64,000 nucleotides of DNA from positions 1 to 64,000 of the forward strand of contig NZ_FMZO01000015.1 in assembly GCF_900101395.1 (NCBI RefSeq), written 5' to 3'. Positions 43,830 to 53,922 of this stretch are shown piece after piece. The notes beneath the pieces were generated by a model that saw only the letters and a program-made list of their open reading frames with translations, did no database searches and had not been told where the DNA came from. This DNA is from Niabella drilacis (GTDB lineage: Bacteria; Bacteroidota; Bacteroidia; Chitinophagales; Chitinophagaceae). Every line of letters starts with the position of its first letter. The first letter of the stretch is position 1. A program made the position numbers and the translations under genes.

Positions 43830-44119
43830 AATACCGGCCCCTGGTGTTTAGAAAAACAAAGAGTATTAAAGATACTGAATATTTTTTTGATGATCGGATC
43901 ATTGACCAGGCGTTCGCTTCATCATCCATAAGAACTAACCCGGGTGTTCCGTACGGCAAACCCATTGGCCGGCCGGCCGCTTACTGCGATGTAATCATGT
44001 AAGGTGGTGTTGCAAACAATAGGGCAAAGGCACTGATGTAACGGCCAGTTATTGCATGAAACAGGCTCTTTTGGCACTGATTTTGATTTAGCAGAAGCAC
44101 TAATCTAAAATATAGATCT

Positions 44120-44863
44120 ATGACAAACCGTATGGGCTTGGCCTTTTTCCTGATGTTTACAACAGTACTGATTGCCGGCTGCCAAAAAGATGACAGCGGG
44201 AGTGGTGATGACCCCGGTTCCACAAAGCCTCCTGGTGGTGGTACCGCCAGGGTAGTGCTGAATGACGCGTTTAAAAATAATAACAATAAATGGTTTGTGG
44301 GCACTTCTGCTACCAATGCGTTATTCTCTGCAACCCTTCATGGTGCAGCTGATGGATTGTGGGCAGAAACTTATGAGCTGAACTACGGTGATATTACTAC
44401 CATCGGTGGTTATGAATATGCTGTTTTTCCAAGGGATATCTTTACAGCCGGGGCAAAAAAATATACTATCGAATGCGCTATAGGTGGTGCGGCGTTTAGC
44501 GAAAAAAGATCCAACTCTTTCTATTATGGCCTGGTGATCAACCTAGACAAAAAAACCAACCGCCATACCAGCTTTTTGCTGAGTACTTCCGATAATTTCG
44601 CCATCTATCAGGGCAAGGCAGACGGCAGCAGCACCAATGTGCCGCTAAAAGGCTGGACGGCCTACACCCCACAGTATGACGGACTGCTCCTCCAAAAGAT
44701 GCGTATAGAAGTTACTGCGGATGGCAAGGGCCGTTTTTTTATCAATAACAAGTTGCTGTTTTCCGGCACTGTTGGCAAAATGAAACCAGACCGGATTGCC
44801 TTTGTAGTGAGCGGTGGTATGTACTGTGCCATAAAATCTATCAAAGCTACACAGGAAAATTAA
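44120..44863 (+). CDS. Lipoprotein with probable jelly-roll (LamG-like) domain
   Basis: The 247-residue product has a lipoprotein signal ending in IAGC, a Gly/Pro/Ser linker, and a beta-rich domain from about residue 45 on. Patterns such as FYYGLVINLDKKTNRHTSFL, then a MRIEVTADGKGRFFINNKLL segment and FVVSGGMYCAIKSI recall concanavalin A-like jelly rolls that bind sugars in exported proteins. No catalytic residues were recognised. It stands alone between two non-coding gaps. Confidence 0.65.
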   Translation: MTNRMGLAFFLMFTTVLIAGCQKDDSGSGDDPGSTKPPGGGTARVVLNDAFKNNNNKWFVGTSATNALFSATLHGAADGLWAETYELNYGDITTIGGYEYAVFPRDIFTAGAKKYTIECAIGGAAFSEKRSNSFYYGLVINLDKKTNRHTSFLLSTSDNFAIYQGKADGSSTNVPLKGWTAYTPQYDGLLLQKMRIEVTADGKGRFFINNKLLFSGTVGKMKPDRIAFVVSGGMYCAIKSIKATQEN

Positions 44864-45336
44864 AACCGGCAGGCAGCTGTTAAAAGATGCAAAAGTTGCG
44901 TAAAGAATGAATATACCTATGATGAAAGGCTGCCTCTGGCACGTTGGATATCAAACCGCAGCTAAAACCAGGAAGAAATGAAATCGGGTTTCGCAAAGGG
45001 ACTTCTTAAAGAGCGTAGGATAAACATATTATAACGGGTGAGGTAAGATTGGAAAGTATAAAGGAATACACCCCGTTTGTTTCCTTGGGAAGCATTGGTG
45101 ATTTATAAAAGAAGAACTTCAGAAAGCTGTTCTCATAATGAACCGGAATCAATTTTATTAAAATGCGTAATTACTAGTGGTTTGTGAGGACACAAACCAC
45201 GGCTCACGCCACGGTCAGTGTCCTCACTGACCGAGAAAAGAAATAATTTTGATGCCGGCTTATTATCATATATAGGGATCAGCAACGGTGTGTCATGATC
45301 CCTCTCCCGGCCTGAAAGGCTATCCGCCATTTACCT
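44864..45336. other. Gap without gene, containing paired hairpins
   Basis: About 470 bases with no credible coding frame. The only structure seen is the pair of perfect hairpins at 45177-45233, annotated separately. Confidence 0.4.
45177..45233. repeat. Two adjacent hairpins with complementary loops
   Basis: The first (45177-45200) is a perfect 10-bp stem, GTGGTTTGTG/CACAAACCAC, with loop AGGA. The second (45212-45233) is a perfect 9-bp stem, CGGTCAGTG/CACTGACCG, with loop TCCT. The two loops are complementary, and the 10-base runs GTGAGGACAC (45184-45193) and GTGTCCTCAC (45218-45227) can pair with each other instead. There is no T run. It may be a REP-like repeat unit or a switching RNA structure. 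Confidence 0.6.
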
Positions 45337-47904
45337 TTAACGTATAATCACCTGCGCCCTTTTCAGGTTGTCGGTACCCTGCAGCACTTTTGCCTTTAAG
45401 GAACTGTTTAATGTCCGGTCGTTTTGCAAAAATGAAGTAACAATATGATCCGCCGATGCAGACTGGTAACTGCCGAAACTGGACTGCAGCCAGTTGCCGG
45501 GAAAGAAAATGTCCCCGGTACTCTGGATCTCCGGCAGCAGCCGCAGTGTCTGCTGCAGGTACTTTTCTGCGGACGGTTGGCGGAGGGGATGGTGAAGGTA
45601 GGAAAGTGCAGCGCTGACGGCCGACTCATTGGAGCGGTTTTCCCGCTGCTGCAGGCCGGCAAAGAACCGGTCTCTGACAACCGGATCAACGGAAAGCGCC
45701 GGCATGATGATCCGGAATCGTTTGGCCCGGTCGGGGTCCTTAATACGCAGCAATTGTTGCTGAAGGAGCTTATCGCTGGTCTTGCTCCTCAGCGCCAGCG
45801 CAAATGCAAGATTGGTATAGTCCTCCTCTTTTAAGACCACATTTGCCGGAGGCTCCTGGCTGTACCAGATGCTATAGAGCCTGGCAGTAGCAGGTTCTGT
45901 GCCGAAAACGGATTGATAACATCCGAAAAGGATCTTTTTGTTATTGGAACTTTTTTGCTGCAGAAGCGCTTTCCAGATACTGTTTTCCAGTTGCCCCGTC
46001 CACCGGCTGCGCTGTTGGGGCGCTATAAAGTTCCAGTAGATGGTACTGATGTAGCCCGTGAGCAGGCGCATGTTCAGTTCCACTGTTTCCCTGGCAAGGC
46101 CGGATTCAAAAAGCCGGAGCAGCTGCAGCGGGGTCGTATAGCGGCCGTTCAGCATGTTCTCATAAAGTGAGATATAGGCAGAAGCCCGGCTTACATAGTT
46201 ATCGATGCTGAAAAGGTGCGGGAGCATGGCTGTATCTATAGGCCATACGCCGTATCCCATACCGGAGGCATTGAACTGGATAAACAGCGGTTGTTTGCGA
46301 TCCAGGGCACGGGGCACTTCCTGTGCGGACAGGCTGTCACTTACGGTAACCGTGCGTACCAGTCCCTTATAGTAAAAGCTGATGTCGAAGCGTTGCGGCC
46401 AGACCCGGTTGCTGCCGGATTCCGCCTTCTGAAAAACGGTGAAGCCGGTAACAGGGCCGCCGGCGGGGGCATATTCTGCTTTATAGTCAAACACGGGCCT
46501 GCCCGGCTCATTTACCCAAACGGCGTTCCAGGCATGGAGATCTGCCGGGGCCAATTCATCCAGGATGCTGATCAGATCGGGCCAGGAGGCATTCTTAAAG
46601 GCATAGGTCTTCAGGTAGGTTTGCACGCCTTTTTGAAAAGCGGCGGCACCCATCAGCTCTTCCAGCTGCCGCATCATTACGGGCGACTTATGATAAATGA
46701 TCCCCCCGTATAAAGTACCCGCTTTTTCGAGATTGTCCAGGGGCTGCCGGATCGGGTTGGCTCCGGCGGTACGGTCGATGGCATAGGCCGGGGGAAGATG
46801 ATCCGTAAGAAACTTTAAGGAAAAGCCCTGTTCATGATGAGGGGTGGCCGTGGCTTTGTCTGCCATAAAATTGGCAAAGACCTCTTTCATCCATACATCC
46901 GAAAACCAGTTCATGGTAACCAGGTCGCCAAACCACATATGGGCTATTTCATGCGCCAGCAGGTGTGAGCGGCTGTTCAATTGCCCCTCTGTTGCATCTC
47001 CTGTAAGAAACAGGGTGGATGCCTGTAAGAGGATGGCACCGGGGTGTTCCATGCCGCCAAACTGGAAGTCGGGGATGGCTACCATTCCATGTTTCTGGAA
47101 GGGGTAGGCAATGCCTGTCCATTGCTCATTAAATTCCACCATTTTTTTATACTGCTCAAAAATGGCATGCAGACTGCTGTTTATCTTTTCGGGGTCCGTC
47201 TCGCGGTAAAGGAATTCGATCTCGTCATCTCTCCATCGCTCCCTGGCAATGCGGAACTTTCCTGCTGCAAATGAAAAAAGGTAGGTGCTGATCTTATCAG
47301 AAGGGGCAAAACGCAGGAACTTTTGCCCGTTACGGATAGCAGAATCCCGGAGCCGCCCGTTGGCGATCGCTACCCAGTCCGGGGGAATAGCAAGGCTGAG
47401 GGTGAAGGTGGCTTTCAGATCGGGTTGATCGAAGCAGGGAAAAACCGTCCGGGCCCGGTCCGGAACAAAGAGGGTATATAAAAATTCCTCCCTCCGGTTC
47501 AGCGCGCCATCGCCTGCAATAAGGTCGAGGTGGATGCGGTTGGCGCCTTTTTTCAGCAGCCGGGCATCAATAATGATATGCTCGTTATCGCAGCGGACCG
47601 GGGTCTCTTTGCCGTTCACAGTGATCTTCTTCAGTTTTTTGGGGTCTTCTTTAAAATCGAGGAGCAGGGGTGCCCCGGTGGCAGCTGTGTAATGAAATGA
47701 TAGCTCTTCTTTCAGGGTAATAGCGGCTGCCGGCCTGCCGGGAATATCGAATGACAGCTCATAATGGAGGTCGGTCAATGTCTGTTCCCTTGATAGGGCA
47801 AGCAGCTCAGAAACCCCTTTGCTGATGGCCGCTTTTTTTGGGCGCTTGTTACAAGAAGCCATACAGACAATAACCAGAATAAAAGAAAACAGCATCCATT
47901 TCAT
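45337..47904 (-). CDS. M1-family aminopeptidase lipoprotein
   Basis: The 855-residue product has a lipoprotein signal with lipobox MASC. The M1 N-terminal beta domain follows (PCFDQPDLKATFTLSL), then the exopeptidase motif GGMEHPG (283-289; usually GAMEN), and the zinc site HEIAHMWFGD (318-327) with Glu341. The C-terminal helical half completes the fold. All zinc ligands are present, so it should be active on the N-termini of peptides outside the cytoplasm. The exopeptidase motif has His in place of Asn, which may change specificity. It diverges from the Tat flavoprotein gene. Confidence 0.9.
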   Translation of the reverse strand: MKWMLFSFILVIVCMASCNKRPKKAAISKGVSELLALSREQTLTDLHYELSFDIPGRPAAAITLKEELSFHYTAATGAPLLLDFKEDPKKLKKITVNGKETPVRCDNEHIIIDARLLKKGANRIHLDLIAGDGALNRREEFLYTLFVPDRARTVFPCFDQPDLKATFTLSLAIPPDWVAIANGRLRDSAIRNGQKFLRFAPSDKISTYLFSFAAGKFRIARERWRDDEIEFLYRETDPEKINSSLHAIFEQYKKMVEFNEQWTGIAYPFQKHGMVAIPDFQFGGMEHPGAILLQASTLFLTGDATEGQLNSRSHLLAHEIAHMWFGDLVTMNWFSDVWMKEVFANFMADKATATPHHEQGFSLKFLTDHLPPAYAIDRTAGANPIRQPLDNLEKAGTLYGGIIYHKSPVMMRQLEELMGAAAFQKGVQTYLKTYAFKNASWPDLISILDELAPADLHAWNAVWVNEPGRPVFDYKAEYAPAGGPVTGFTVFQKAESGSNRVWPQRFDISFYYKGLVRTVTVSDSLSAQEVPRALDRKQPLFIQFNASGMGYGVWPIDTAMLPHLFSIDNYVSRASAYISLYENMLNGRYTTPLQLLRLFESGLARETVELNMRLLTGYISTIYWNFIAPQQRSRWTGQLENSIWKALLQQKSSNNKKILFGCYQSVFGTEPATARLYSIWYSQEPPANVVLKEEDYTNLAFALALRSKTSDKLLQQQLLRIKDPDRAKRFRIIMPALSVDPVVRDRFFAGLQQRENRSNESAVSAALSYLHHPLRQPSAEKYLQQTLRLLPEIQSTGDIFFPGNWLQSSFGSYQSASADHIVTSFLQNDRTLNSSLKAKVLQGTDNLKRAQVIIR

Positions 47905-48015
47905 AGCTGCAAAGATATCATGGTTTGTATATAGGGACGGAAGGCGCAGGTCTGCCGGGAAAAAGAAAACGTTTTTACCTATATTAGCAACTACTTATAC
48001 GATCGTTTGGCATTT

Positions 48016-49725
48016 ATGAAGCGAAGAAATTTTATCGGGCTGTTAGGCGGAAGCAGTGCCGGAGCAGCAATAAGCGCGGCCCTTCCTTTTCATGTTGGGG
48101 AAGCGGGCCCGGGCATTACCAGGGGGGAAAATACGCTTAATGCGGATATAGTGATCGCCGGGGGCGGATTGGGAGGCGTTGCCGCAGCACTGGCCTCCTT
48201 AAGGAACGGGCAATCTGTAATAGTAACGGAGACTACGGACTGGCTGGGTGGTCAGCTTACGGCGCAGGGCGTACCGCCGGACGAGCATCCCTGGATCGAA
48301 ACACATGGAGCGCCACAGTCGTACCGTGATCTCAGGAACCGGATCCGGGATTATTACCGGCAGCATTACCCTTTGACCGGAAAAGAAAAAGCCAATGCCC
48401 AGCTCAACCCGGGGAATGGTGCGGTTTCCCGTCTTTGCCATGAACCGGCTGTAGCAGAGGCCGTGATCCGGCAACTGCTGATGCCCTATATTTCCAGTGG
48501 CCGGCTGCTGCTGCTGACGGAGCACCAGGTGGTACGAGCTGCCGTAAGGGACACAAGGGTAGAATCGCTTACCGTCAGGAATAAGAAAAACGGTGCGCTG
48601 CTTGTGTTAAAGAGTGCCTTCTTTATTGATGCCACCGAGCTGGGCGACCTGCTGCCCTTAACCGGAACGTCCTATGTAACCGGTACGGAATCCCGCCGGC
48701 AAACCGGGGAGCTGCATGCACCCGAAACGGCCGATCCCGGAAATAACCAGGCGTTTACCATGTGTTTTGCTGTTGATTATATCGAAGGAGAACGTCACAC
48801 CATTTCCCGGCCGGCGGATTACCTTTTCTGGAAAAACTATATTCCTGCCCTGAAACCGGCCTGGCCCGGAAAGTTATTAAGTCTCCGCTATGCGCAGCCC
48901 CAAACCCTGCAGGCTAAGGACCTGGGGTTTTCACCAGATGGAAAAGCGACCGGGGAATTGCTGAATTTATGGAACTACCGGAGGATCATCGACCGGAAGA
49001 ACTTTAAGGAAGGGTTTTATAAAGGAGATATCACGATCGTTAACTGGCCACAGAATGATTATATACCCGGCAATATAGTGGATGTAGCAGAGGGTACGTT
49101 TCAAAAGCATGTAGACCGGGCCAAACAGCTCAGCCTGTCATTACTATACTGGCTACAAACGGAGGCGCCCGGGCCCGGCGGTGGGCGGGGATGGCCGGGA
49201 TTGCGCCTGCGCAGGGATATTATGGGTACTGCTGACGGGTTGGCAAAATATCCTTATATCCGGGAGTCGAGGAGAATAAAGGCTCAGTTCACGATCCTTG
49301 AAGAGCACGTAGGCCGGGAAAACAGGGCCCGGGTGGCAACGGCCGGTAAGGAAAAAGCGGCCTCTTTTTTTGATTCCGTCGGTATCGGTTATTATCATAT
49401 TGATCTGCATCCCAGCAGCCGGGGCAATAATTATATTGATTTTCCTTCATTGCCGTTCCAGATCCCGCTGGGCGCCCTGCTGCCGGTGAAAATGGAAAAT
49501 ATTTTTCCGGCGAACAAGAATATCGGAACCACGCATATCACCAACGGCTGTTACCGGCTGCATCCTGTTGAATGGAGCATTGGCGAAGCGGTTGGACTGC
49601 TGCTGGTATTTGCAAAAGCGCAGGGGGTATTGCCGGCAGCCGTACGCCGGGACCGGGAATTGCTGAAAAAATTCCAGGCATTTATACAAACCCAGGGGGT
49701 AGAAACCGAATGGCCCGCCCTGTAA
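48016..49725 (+). CDS. Tat-exported FAD-dependent oxidoreductase
   Basis: The 569-residue product begins MKRRNFIGLLGGSSAGAAIS, a twin-arginine signal with a hydrophobic stretch. An FAD-binding motif follows, DIVIAGGGLGGVAAALASLR, and the rest fits the FAD-dependent oxidoreductase family common in Bacteroidota (a glutamate-rich active site is not obvious). The Tat signal means it folds with its cofactor before export. Substrate is unknown. The longer frame opens with a TTG at 48007; the ATG at 48016 directly starts the Tat signal. Confidence 0.85.
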   Translation: MKRRNFIGLLGGSSAGAAISAALPFHVGEAGPGITRGENTLNADIVIAGGGLGGVAAALASLRNGQSVIVTETTDWLGGQLTAQGVPPDEHPWIETHGAPQSYRDLRNRIRDYYRQHYPLTGKEKANAQLNPGNGAVSRLCHEPAVAEAVIRQLLMPYISSGRLLLLTEHQVVRAAVRDTRVESLTVRNKKNGALLVLKSAFFIDATELGDLLPLTGTSYVTGTESRRQTGELHAPETADPGNNQAFTMCFAVDYIEGERHTISRPADYLFWKNYIPALKPAWPGKLLSLRYAQPQTLQAKDLGFSPDGKATGELLNLWNYRRIIDRKNFKEGFYKGDITIVNWPQNDYIPGNIVDVAEGTFQKHVDRAKQLSLSLLYWLQTEAPGPGGGRGWPGLRLRRDIMGTADGLAKYPYIRESRRIKAQFTILEEHVGRENRARVATAGKEKAASFFDSVGIGYYHIDLHPSSRGNNYIDFPSLPFQIPLGALLPVKMENIFPANKNIGTTHITNGCYRLHPVEWSIGEAVGLLLVFAKAQGVLPAAVRRDRELLKKFQAFIQTQGVETEWPAL

Positions 49726-49831
49726 ATCGTTTGACAGGGTTTAATTGTTTGATCCGTAATGTGTTAATAGGTGCCCTGAAGCATTTCTGCCATTTTCCCG
49801 GAGCGGCAAACACCCCTTACGGGTGAATAAA

Positions 49832-49861
49832 TTTGCATGTGGACATCTTCTCGTACCTTTG
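49832..49861 (+). promoter_or_regulatory. rimO promoter
   Basis: TTTG (49832-49835) and TACCTTTG (49854-49861) are separated by 18 bases, a complete Bacteroidota-type promoter. The -7 box ends 25 bases before the TTG start of rimO. Confidence 0.65.
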
Positions 49862-49886
49862 CAGCTTCTAAAAACAAGATCCCGGT

Positions 49887-51203
49887 TTGAAAGCAAGAAC
49901 ATTAAAGAAAGATAAAGTAAACATCATCACGCTTGGATGCAGTAAGAATATGGTGGATAGCGAGGTGCTGAGCGGCCAGTTAATGGCCAATGACATCAAC
50001 GTGGTGCATGAAAATAAAAAGTTTGATCACAATATTGTAGTAGTAAATACCTGCGGTTTTATTGATAAGGCCAAGGAAGAAAGCATCAACACGATCCTGG
50101 AGCAGGTTGAGTTTAAAAAGCGCGGACGGCTGGATAAGGTATATGTGACCGGGTGCCTGAGTGAGCGGTACCGGAACAACCTGGAGACAGAGATCCCGGA
50201 GGTGGATGCTTTTTTTGGTACTATGGAACTGCCGTTGATCCTGAAACAGTTTGAGGCAGATTATAAGACCGAATTACTGGGGGAGCGGCTGCTGGCCACA
50301 CCTAAACATTATGCATATTTAAAGATCTCCGAGGGATGCAACCGTACCTGTTCCTTTTGTGCCATTCCGCTGATGCGCGGAAAGCATACCAGCAAAACCA
50401 TGGAACAGGTGGTGGCTGAAGCAGAGGGGCTGGTTAAGAAAGGCGTAAAAGAGATCATGCTGATTGCCCAGGAGCTCACCTATTACGGACTGGACATTTA
50501 TAAAAAACGGATGCTGCCCGATCTGCTGAACCGTTTGGCGGATATTCCCGGGCTGGAATGGATCCGTCTGCATTATGCATACCCGACAAAGTTTCCGCTG
50601 GAGATCCTGGATGTAATGCGTCAGCGGGACAATATCTGCAATTACCTGGATATGCCGTTGCAGCATGCTGCAGATAATATGCTGAGCGCTATGAAACGGC
50701 AGATTACAAGGACAGAAATGGAAGAACTTGTAAGCGCCATCCGCGAAAAAGTGCCGGGCATTTGTTTGCGTACTACTTTAATAGCCGGTTTCCCGGGCGA
50801 AACGCTGGATGATCTGGAAGAGTTAAAACAATTTCTTGCAAAAGAACGTTTCGACCGCGTGGGTATTTTTACCTATTCGCATGAAGAGGATACCTCGGCT
50901 TACCAACTGGCAGATACCATTCCCCAGGAGGAAAAGGAGCGCCGCGCCCGGGAGATCATGGAATTCCAGCAGGAGATCTCTTATGAACTGAACCAGGAAA
51001 AAGTAGGCAGGACCTTTAAAACGCTTATTGATAAGAAAGAAGCAGGCCGTTATATCGGCCGTACGGAATTTGACAGCGTAGAGGTCGACAACGAGGTGAT
51101 CATCAATGGTGCCGATAAATTAACGATCGGTGCGTTTTATAATGTGCAGATCGAAAAAGCATATGATTACGACCTGGAAGGTATCGTGACCGGCGTATGC
51201 TGA
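49887..51203 (+). CDS. rimO: Ribosomal protein S12 methylthiotransferase
   Basis: The 438-residue product has the MiaB/RimO domain order: an N-terminal cluster-binding region (ITLGCSKNMVDSE, then VNTCGFID), a radical-SAM motif CNRTCSFC and a C-terminal TRAM domain. The two [4Fe-4S] cysteine sets are complete. It adds a methylthio group to a conserved aspartate of S12. The start is a TTG at 49887; no upstream ATG lies between the promoter and the conserved fold. It stands alone. Confidence 0.94.
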   Translation: MKARTLKKDKVNIITLGCSKNMVDSEVLSGQLMANDINVVHENKKFDHNIVVVNTCGFIDKAKEESINTILEQVEFKKRGRLDKVYVTGCLSERYRNNLETEIPEVDAFFGTMELPLILKQFEADYKTELLGERLLATPKHYAYLKISEGCNRTCSFCAIPLMRGKHTSKTMEQVVAEAEGLVKKGVKEIMLIAQELTYYGLDIYKKRMLPDLLNRLADIPGLEWIRLHYAYPTKFPLEILDVMRQRDNICNYLDMPLQHAADNMLSAMKRQITRTEMEELVSAIREKVPGICLRTTLIAGFPGETLDDLEELKQFLAKERFDRVGIFTYSHEEDTSAYQLADTIPQEEKERRAREIMEFQQEISYELNQEKVGRTFKTLIDKKEAGRYIGRTEFDSVEVDNEVIINGADKLTIGAFYNVQIEKAYDYDLEGIVTGVC

Positions 51204-51519
51204 GACCCCGGTTTCCTCCGGGATGAGGCTTTATGCCAGGTGTGGCTTTATTACCCGATGAACGTTCTTTGGTTTCACGTCTAAAGTTCAACGCTAAATC
51301 CGTTTAATACCGATGATCAACTGAAGGCTGACAACTCCTGTGTTTGTTGCATGTCTCAGGTTTCAGGTTAGATCCGTGTTTTACCCCTCAAAGATCACAG
51401 GTAGGTTCCTGGCTTAACGTGGTGGAACATTGTTGAATGTGGTTGAAGAGTGTTTAAGGGGGGCTGAAAACTGCTCCGAACTTTCGGAGGCTGATAACTG
51501 GAAGCTGACTGCTGACACC
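51204..51519. other. Gap with CTGA-rich degenerate spacer
   Basis: No gene is seen. The stretch contains several variants of CTGA-bearing words (CTGAAGGCTGACAAC, GGCTGATAACTGGAAGCTGA) like those at 22431-22539, and looks like worn intergenic repeat sequence. Confidence 0.4.
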
Positions 51520-51672
51520 TCAGGAATGCTGTTTAAAATACTGGATTTCCCGCTCATGGTTTTTAGCGGCTTCGAGCGTATCAAAGGTTCCGAGATTCCT
51601 GCGTTTGTTTGTTTTCTTATCCGGGTTCCTTGAGTACAACCGGTACTTGCCGGATTTAAGTTTGCGTATCAT
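51520..51672 (-). CDS. Conserved small basic protein
   Basis: The 50-residue product begins MIRKLKSGKYRLYSRNPDKK and continues with a RRNLGTFDTLEAAKNHERE stretch. I recognise this as a short conserved family that occurs in several bacterial phyla without known role. The frame extends 68 codons upstream, but the conserved part starts at the ATG at 51672. Basic residues suggest nucleic-acid contact; this is inferred. It diverges from the following small gene. Confidence 0.75.
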   Translation of the reverse strand: MIRKLKSGKYRLYSRNPDKKTNKRRNLGTFDTLEAAKNHEREIQYFKQHS

Positions 51673-51799
51673 GGTGGATTTATTTAACAATGAGTAATAG
51701 CGGTTCACTATCAAAGTGTTGAGCACCCTGTTGTAATACCGCAATAAGCGGGCCGGGTATCCGGCAGCATTTTTGAAGTTACAGGGGTAAACGACCACC

Positions 51800-52255
51800 A
51801 TGAAAAAAGAAACGTCTTCCCAGAAAATGAATACGATCAGCGAGTGTATCAATAACGCTATAAAAGAAGGATACACGCGGGATTTTTTTATCAGTAGCCC
51901 GGGGCTTTCTCATAATGGCACAGAGCGGTTGTATGCACCCGAAGAGGTGATCATAAAGAATTTTTACCGCTTTGAGGGGGAAAGCGACCCGGCAGATAGT
52001 GCGATCTTATATCTCCTGAAAACCCGGGATGGCACAAGGGGTACCTTACTGGACGCCTATGGCGTATACTCCGATGAGGACATTGCCGCATTCATAAAAG
52101 AGGTAAATGAGATCCATAAAAATAGCCCGGGGATCCGGACAAAACTTAGCCGGTATATAAAGATCGGGATCGGTGCGGCCCTGGCTATGGGAGCGGTAGC
52201 AGGGCTGCTCTATACCAGGAGGGGGCATGCCACCCATAAGTTTGCTATGGGTTAA
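51800..52255 (+). CDS. Conserved small protein with C-terminal membrane helix
   Basis: The 151-residue product resembles a short Bacteroidota family sometimes mislabelled as phosphoribosylpyrophosphate synthetase. The conserved core runs from MNTISECINNAIKEGY to FEGESDPADSAILYLL and LLDAYGVYSDEDIAAFIKEV. A helix near the end (IGIGAALAMGAVAGLLY) is added after the core. The start may be the ATG at 51800 or the internal ATG at 51827, which matches the family N-terminus. Function is unknown. Confidence 0.72.
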   Translation: MKKETSSQKMNTISECINNAIKEGYTRDFFISSPGLSHNGTERLYAPEEVIIKNFYRFEGESDPADSAILYLLKTRDGTRGTLLDAYGVYSDEDIAAFIKEVNEIHKNSPGIRTKLSRYIKIGIGAALAMGAVAGLLYTRRGHATHKFAMG

Positions 52256-52763
52256 GAGGGGAATTTACGCGCCGCAAGGAAGCATTTTTTGTACCTCAGG
52301 TCTGATCAGGTTTTTCTGCCGGTTCCGGTGGAATGCACCGTTTGACCGCAGGAAAATTGCAGCGGTGTTTGTGAAAAAAATGCACATTCCTGTGTATAAA
52401 AGTCTGCAGGAACTTAAAACGGATTTGGTGATAAGGCGATGAGCACCCAGGCATAATTCGTTCATCCCTGTTAATAGATTTTCTTCCGGGGTGTTAACGC
52501 ATATCGAAAGTTATGCACTGAGAAAAACCCGCAGAACCTGAACCGGGTACTATGCCGGGTGCACTTTACCGGTATAACCATACTTCCGGCTGCAAATGGC
52601 TCCGGTAATTATTTACCGGAACTGTAGCTTTATTTCCACATCAGGGTATCCTGTCTTGTTGTTTCTTCAGCAGGTTCATCAGTGGCATTTTATTTTTGGT
52701 AATAAAGCAAAAAACGGATGCAAAGGCATAGAATGTATACATCATTGTTGTTTTAAACTTTTT
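52256..52763. other. Gap with no recognised gene
   Basis: About 500 bases with only short frames on both strands that show no family resemblance. No terminator or clear promoter was seen. Confidence 0.35.
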
Positions 52764-52973
52764 ATGCCCGTAGTAAAAATCATAGAAGCGATCGCGTCAG
52801 CACCGGAAAGTTTTGAAGACGCAATTCAAAACGCAGTAAGCGAGGTCATAAAAACAGTAAGAAATATAGACGCTGTTTCTGTCAAAGATTTTAAAGTGCA
52901 TATAAAAGAAGGCGCCATTCACTCTTACGGGGTGATCTGCAAGATCCCCTTCGGGGTAGAAGAGGGGTCTTAG
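52764..52973 (+). CDS. Dodecin-family flavin-binding protein
   Basis: The 69-residue product VVKIIEAIASAPESFEDAIQ matches the dodecin pattern of beta strand, long helix (AVSEVIKTVRNIDAVSV) and two strands. Dodecins form hollow dodecamers that bind flavins or CoA and store or protect them. Family length fits. The frame extends 56 codons upstream, but the conserved part starts at the ATG at 52764. Confidence 0.85.
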   Translation: MPVVKIIEAIASAPESFEDAIQNAVSEVIKTVRNIDAVSVKDFKVHIKEGAIHSYGVICKIPFGVEEGS

Positions 52974-53069
52974 TGCCCGAAGCTGCAAAGGTTTAAAGGT
53001 GCAAAGCTGCACACACAAAAAGAGTGCCCGGGTGACTATGAACGCGGAAGTCCAAAGACAATATCCGCG

Positions 53070-53885
53070 TCAGTACTGCTCCTGCTCATTGGGGAAATTG
53101 CCCGATTGTACATCGGATATATAGTGCTGAACAGCAGTGGTTGCCTGTTCAAAAATGTTGAGATACTGTCGTAAGAACTTAGGCTTGAACTCTGTGTTGA
53201 TCCCCAGCATATCATGCATGACCAGCACCTGTCCGTCGCAATACCTGCCGGCGCCAATGCCGATGGTCGGAATGTAAAGGCTTTCGGTAACTTCCTTTGC
53301 CAATGATGCGGGGATCTTTTCCAATACAATAGAAAAACACCCGGCTTCCTGCAGCAACAGCACATCTTTTCTGAGTTTGTTAGCTTCATCGTCTTCTTTT
53401 GCCCTTACTGCGTAAGTGCCGAATTTGTAGATCGATTGGGGGGTGAGTCCAAGATGCCCCATGACCGGTATGCCTGCAGAAACAATTTTTTTAATGGAAT
53501 CCACTACTTCTTCGCCTCCTTCCATTTTTACGGCATGGGCGCCTGTTTCCTTCATGATCCGGACAGCAGAAGCAAGGGCAATTTCGGAGTTGGATTGGTA
53601 GGCGCCAAATGGGAGGTCTACCACAACCAGGCAGCGTTTGGCGCCGCGGATAACCGATTGCGCATGGTAGATCATCTGGTCCAGGGTAATGGGCAGGGTT
53701 GTTTCATGTCCGGCCATTACATTGGAGGCTGAGTCTCCTACCAGGATTACGTCAATGCCTGCGCCATCAATAATGCGGGCAAAGGAAAAATCATAAGCGG
53801 TAAGCATGCTGATCTTTTCACCGGCTGCTTTCATTTTTGCCAGGGTGTGCGTGGTTACCCTTTTTACTTCTTTGTTTATGGACAT
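53070..53885 (-). CDS. panB: 3-methyl-2-oxobutanoate hydroxymethyltransferase
   Basis: The 271-residue product has the KPHMT barrel: [36 protein letters not shown] with metal-binding residues, MEGGEE, and [10 protein letters not shown] with a conserved IGIGAG motif. It makes ketopantoate, the first committed step of pantothenate synthesis. The longer frame opens with a TTG at 53912; the ATG at 53885 (MSINKEV) is preferred. Its stop lies close to the ppx-ppk pair, on the same strand, but the order ppk-ppx-panB suggests readthrough rather than a shared function. Confidence 0.94.
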   Translation of the reverse strand: MSINKEVKRVTTHTLAKMKAAGEKISMLTAYDFSFARIIDGAGIDVILVGDSASNVMAGHETTLPITLDQMIYHAQSVIRGAKRCLVVVDLPFGAYQSNSEIALASAVRIMKETGAHAVKMEGGEEVVDSIKKIVSAGIPVMGHLGLTPQSIYKFGTYAVRAKEDDEANKLRKDVLLLQEAGCFSIVLEKIPASLAKEVTESLYIPTIGIGAGRYCDGQVLVMHDMLGINTEFKPKFLRQYLNIFEQATTAVQHYISDVQSGNFPNEQEQY

Positions 53886-53922
53886 GGCTGTATTTAAATT
53901 CTGATTGTTCAATTCTGATAGC

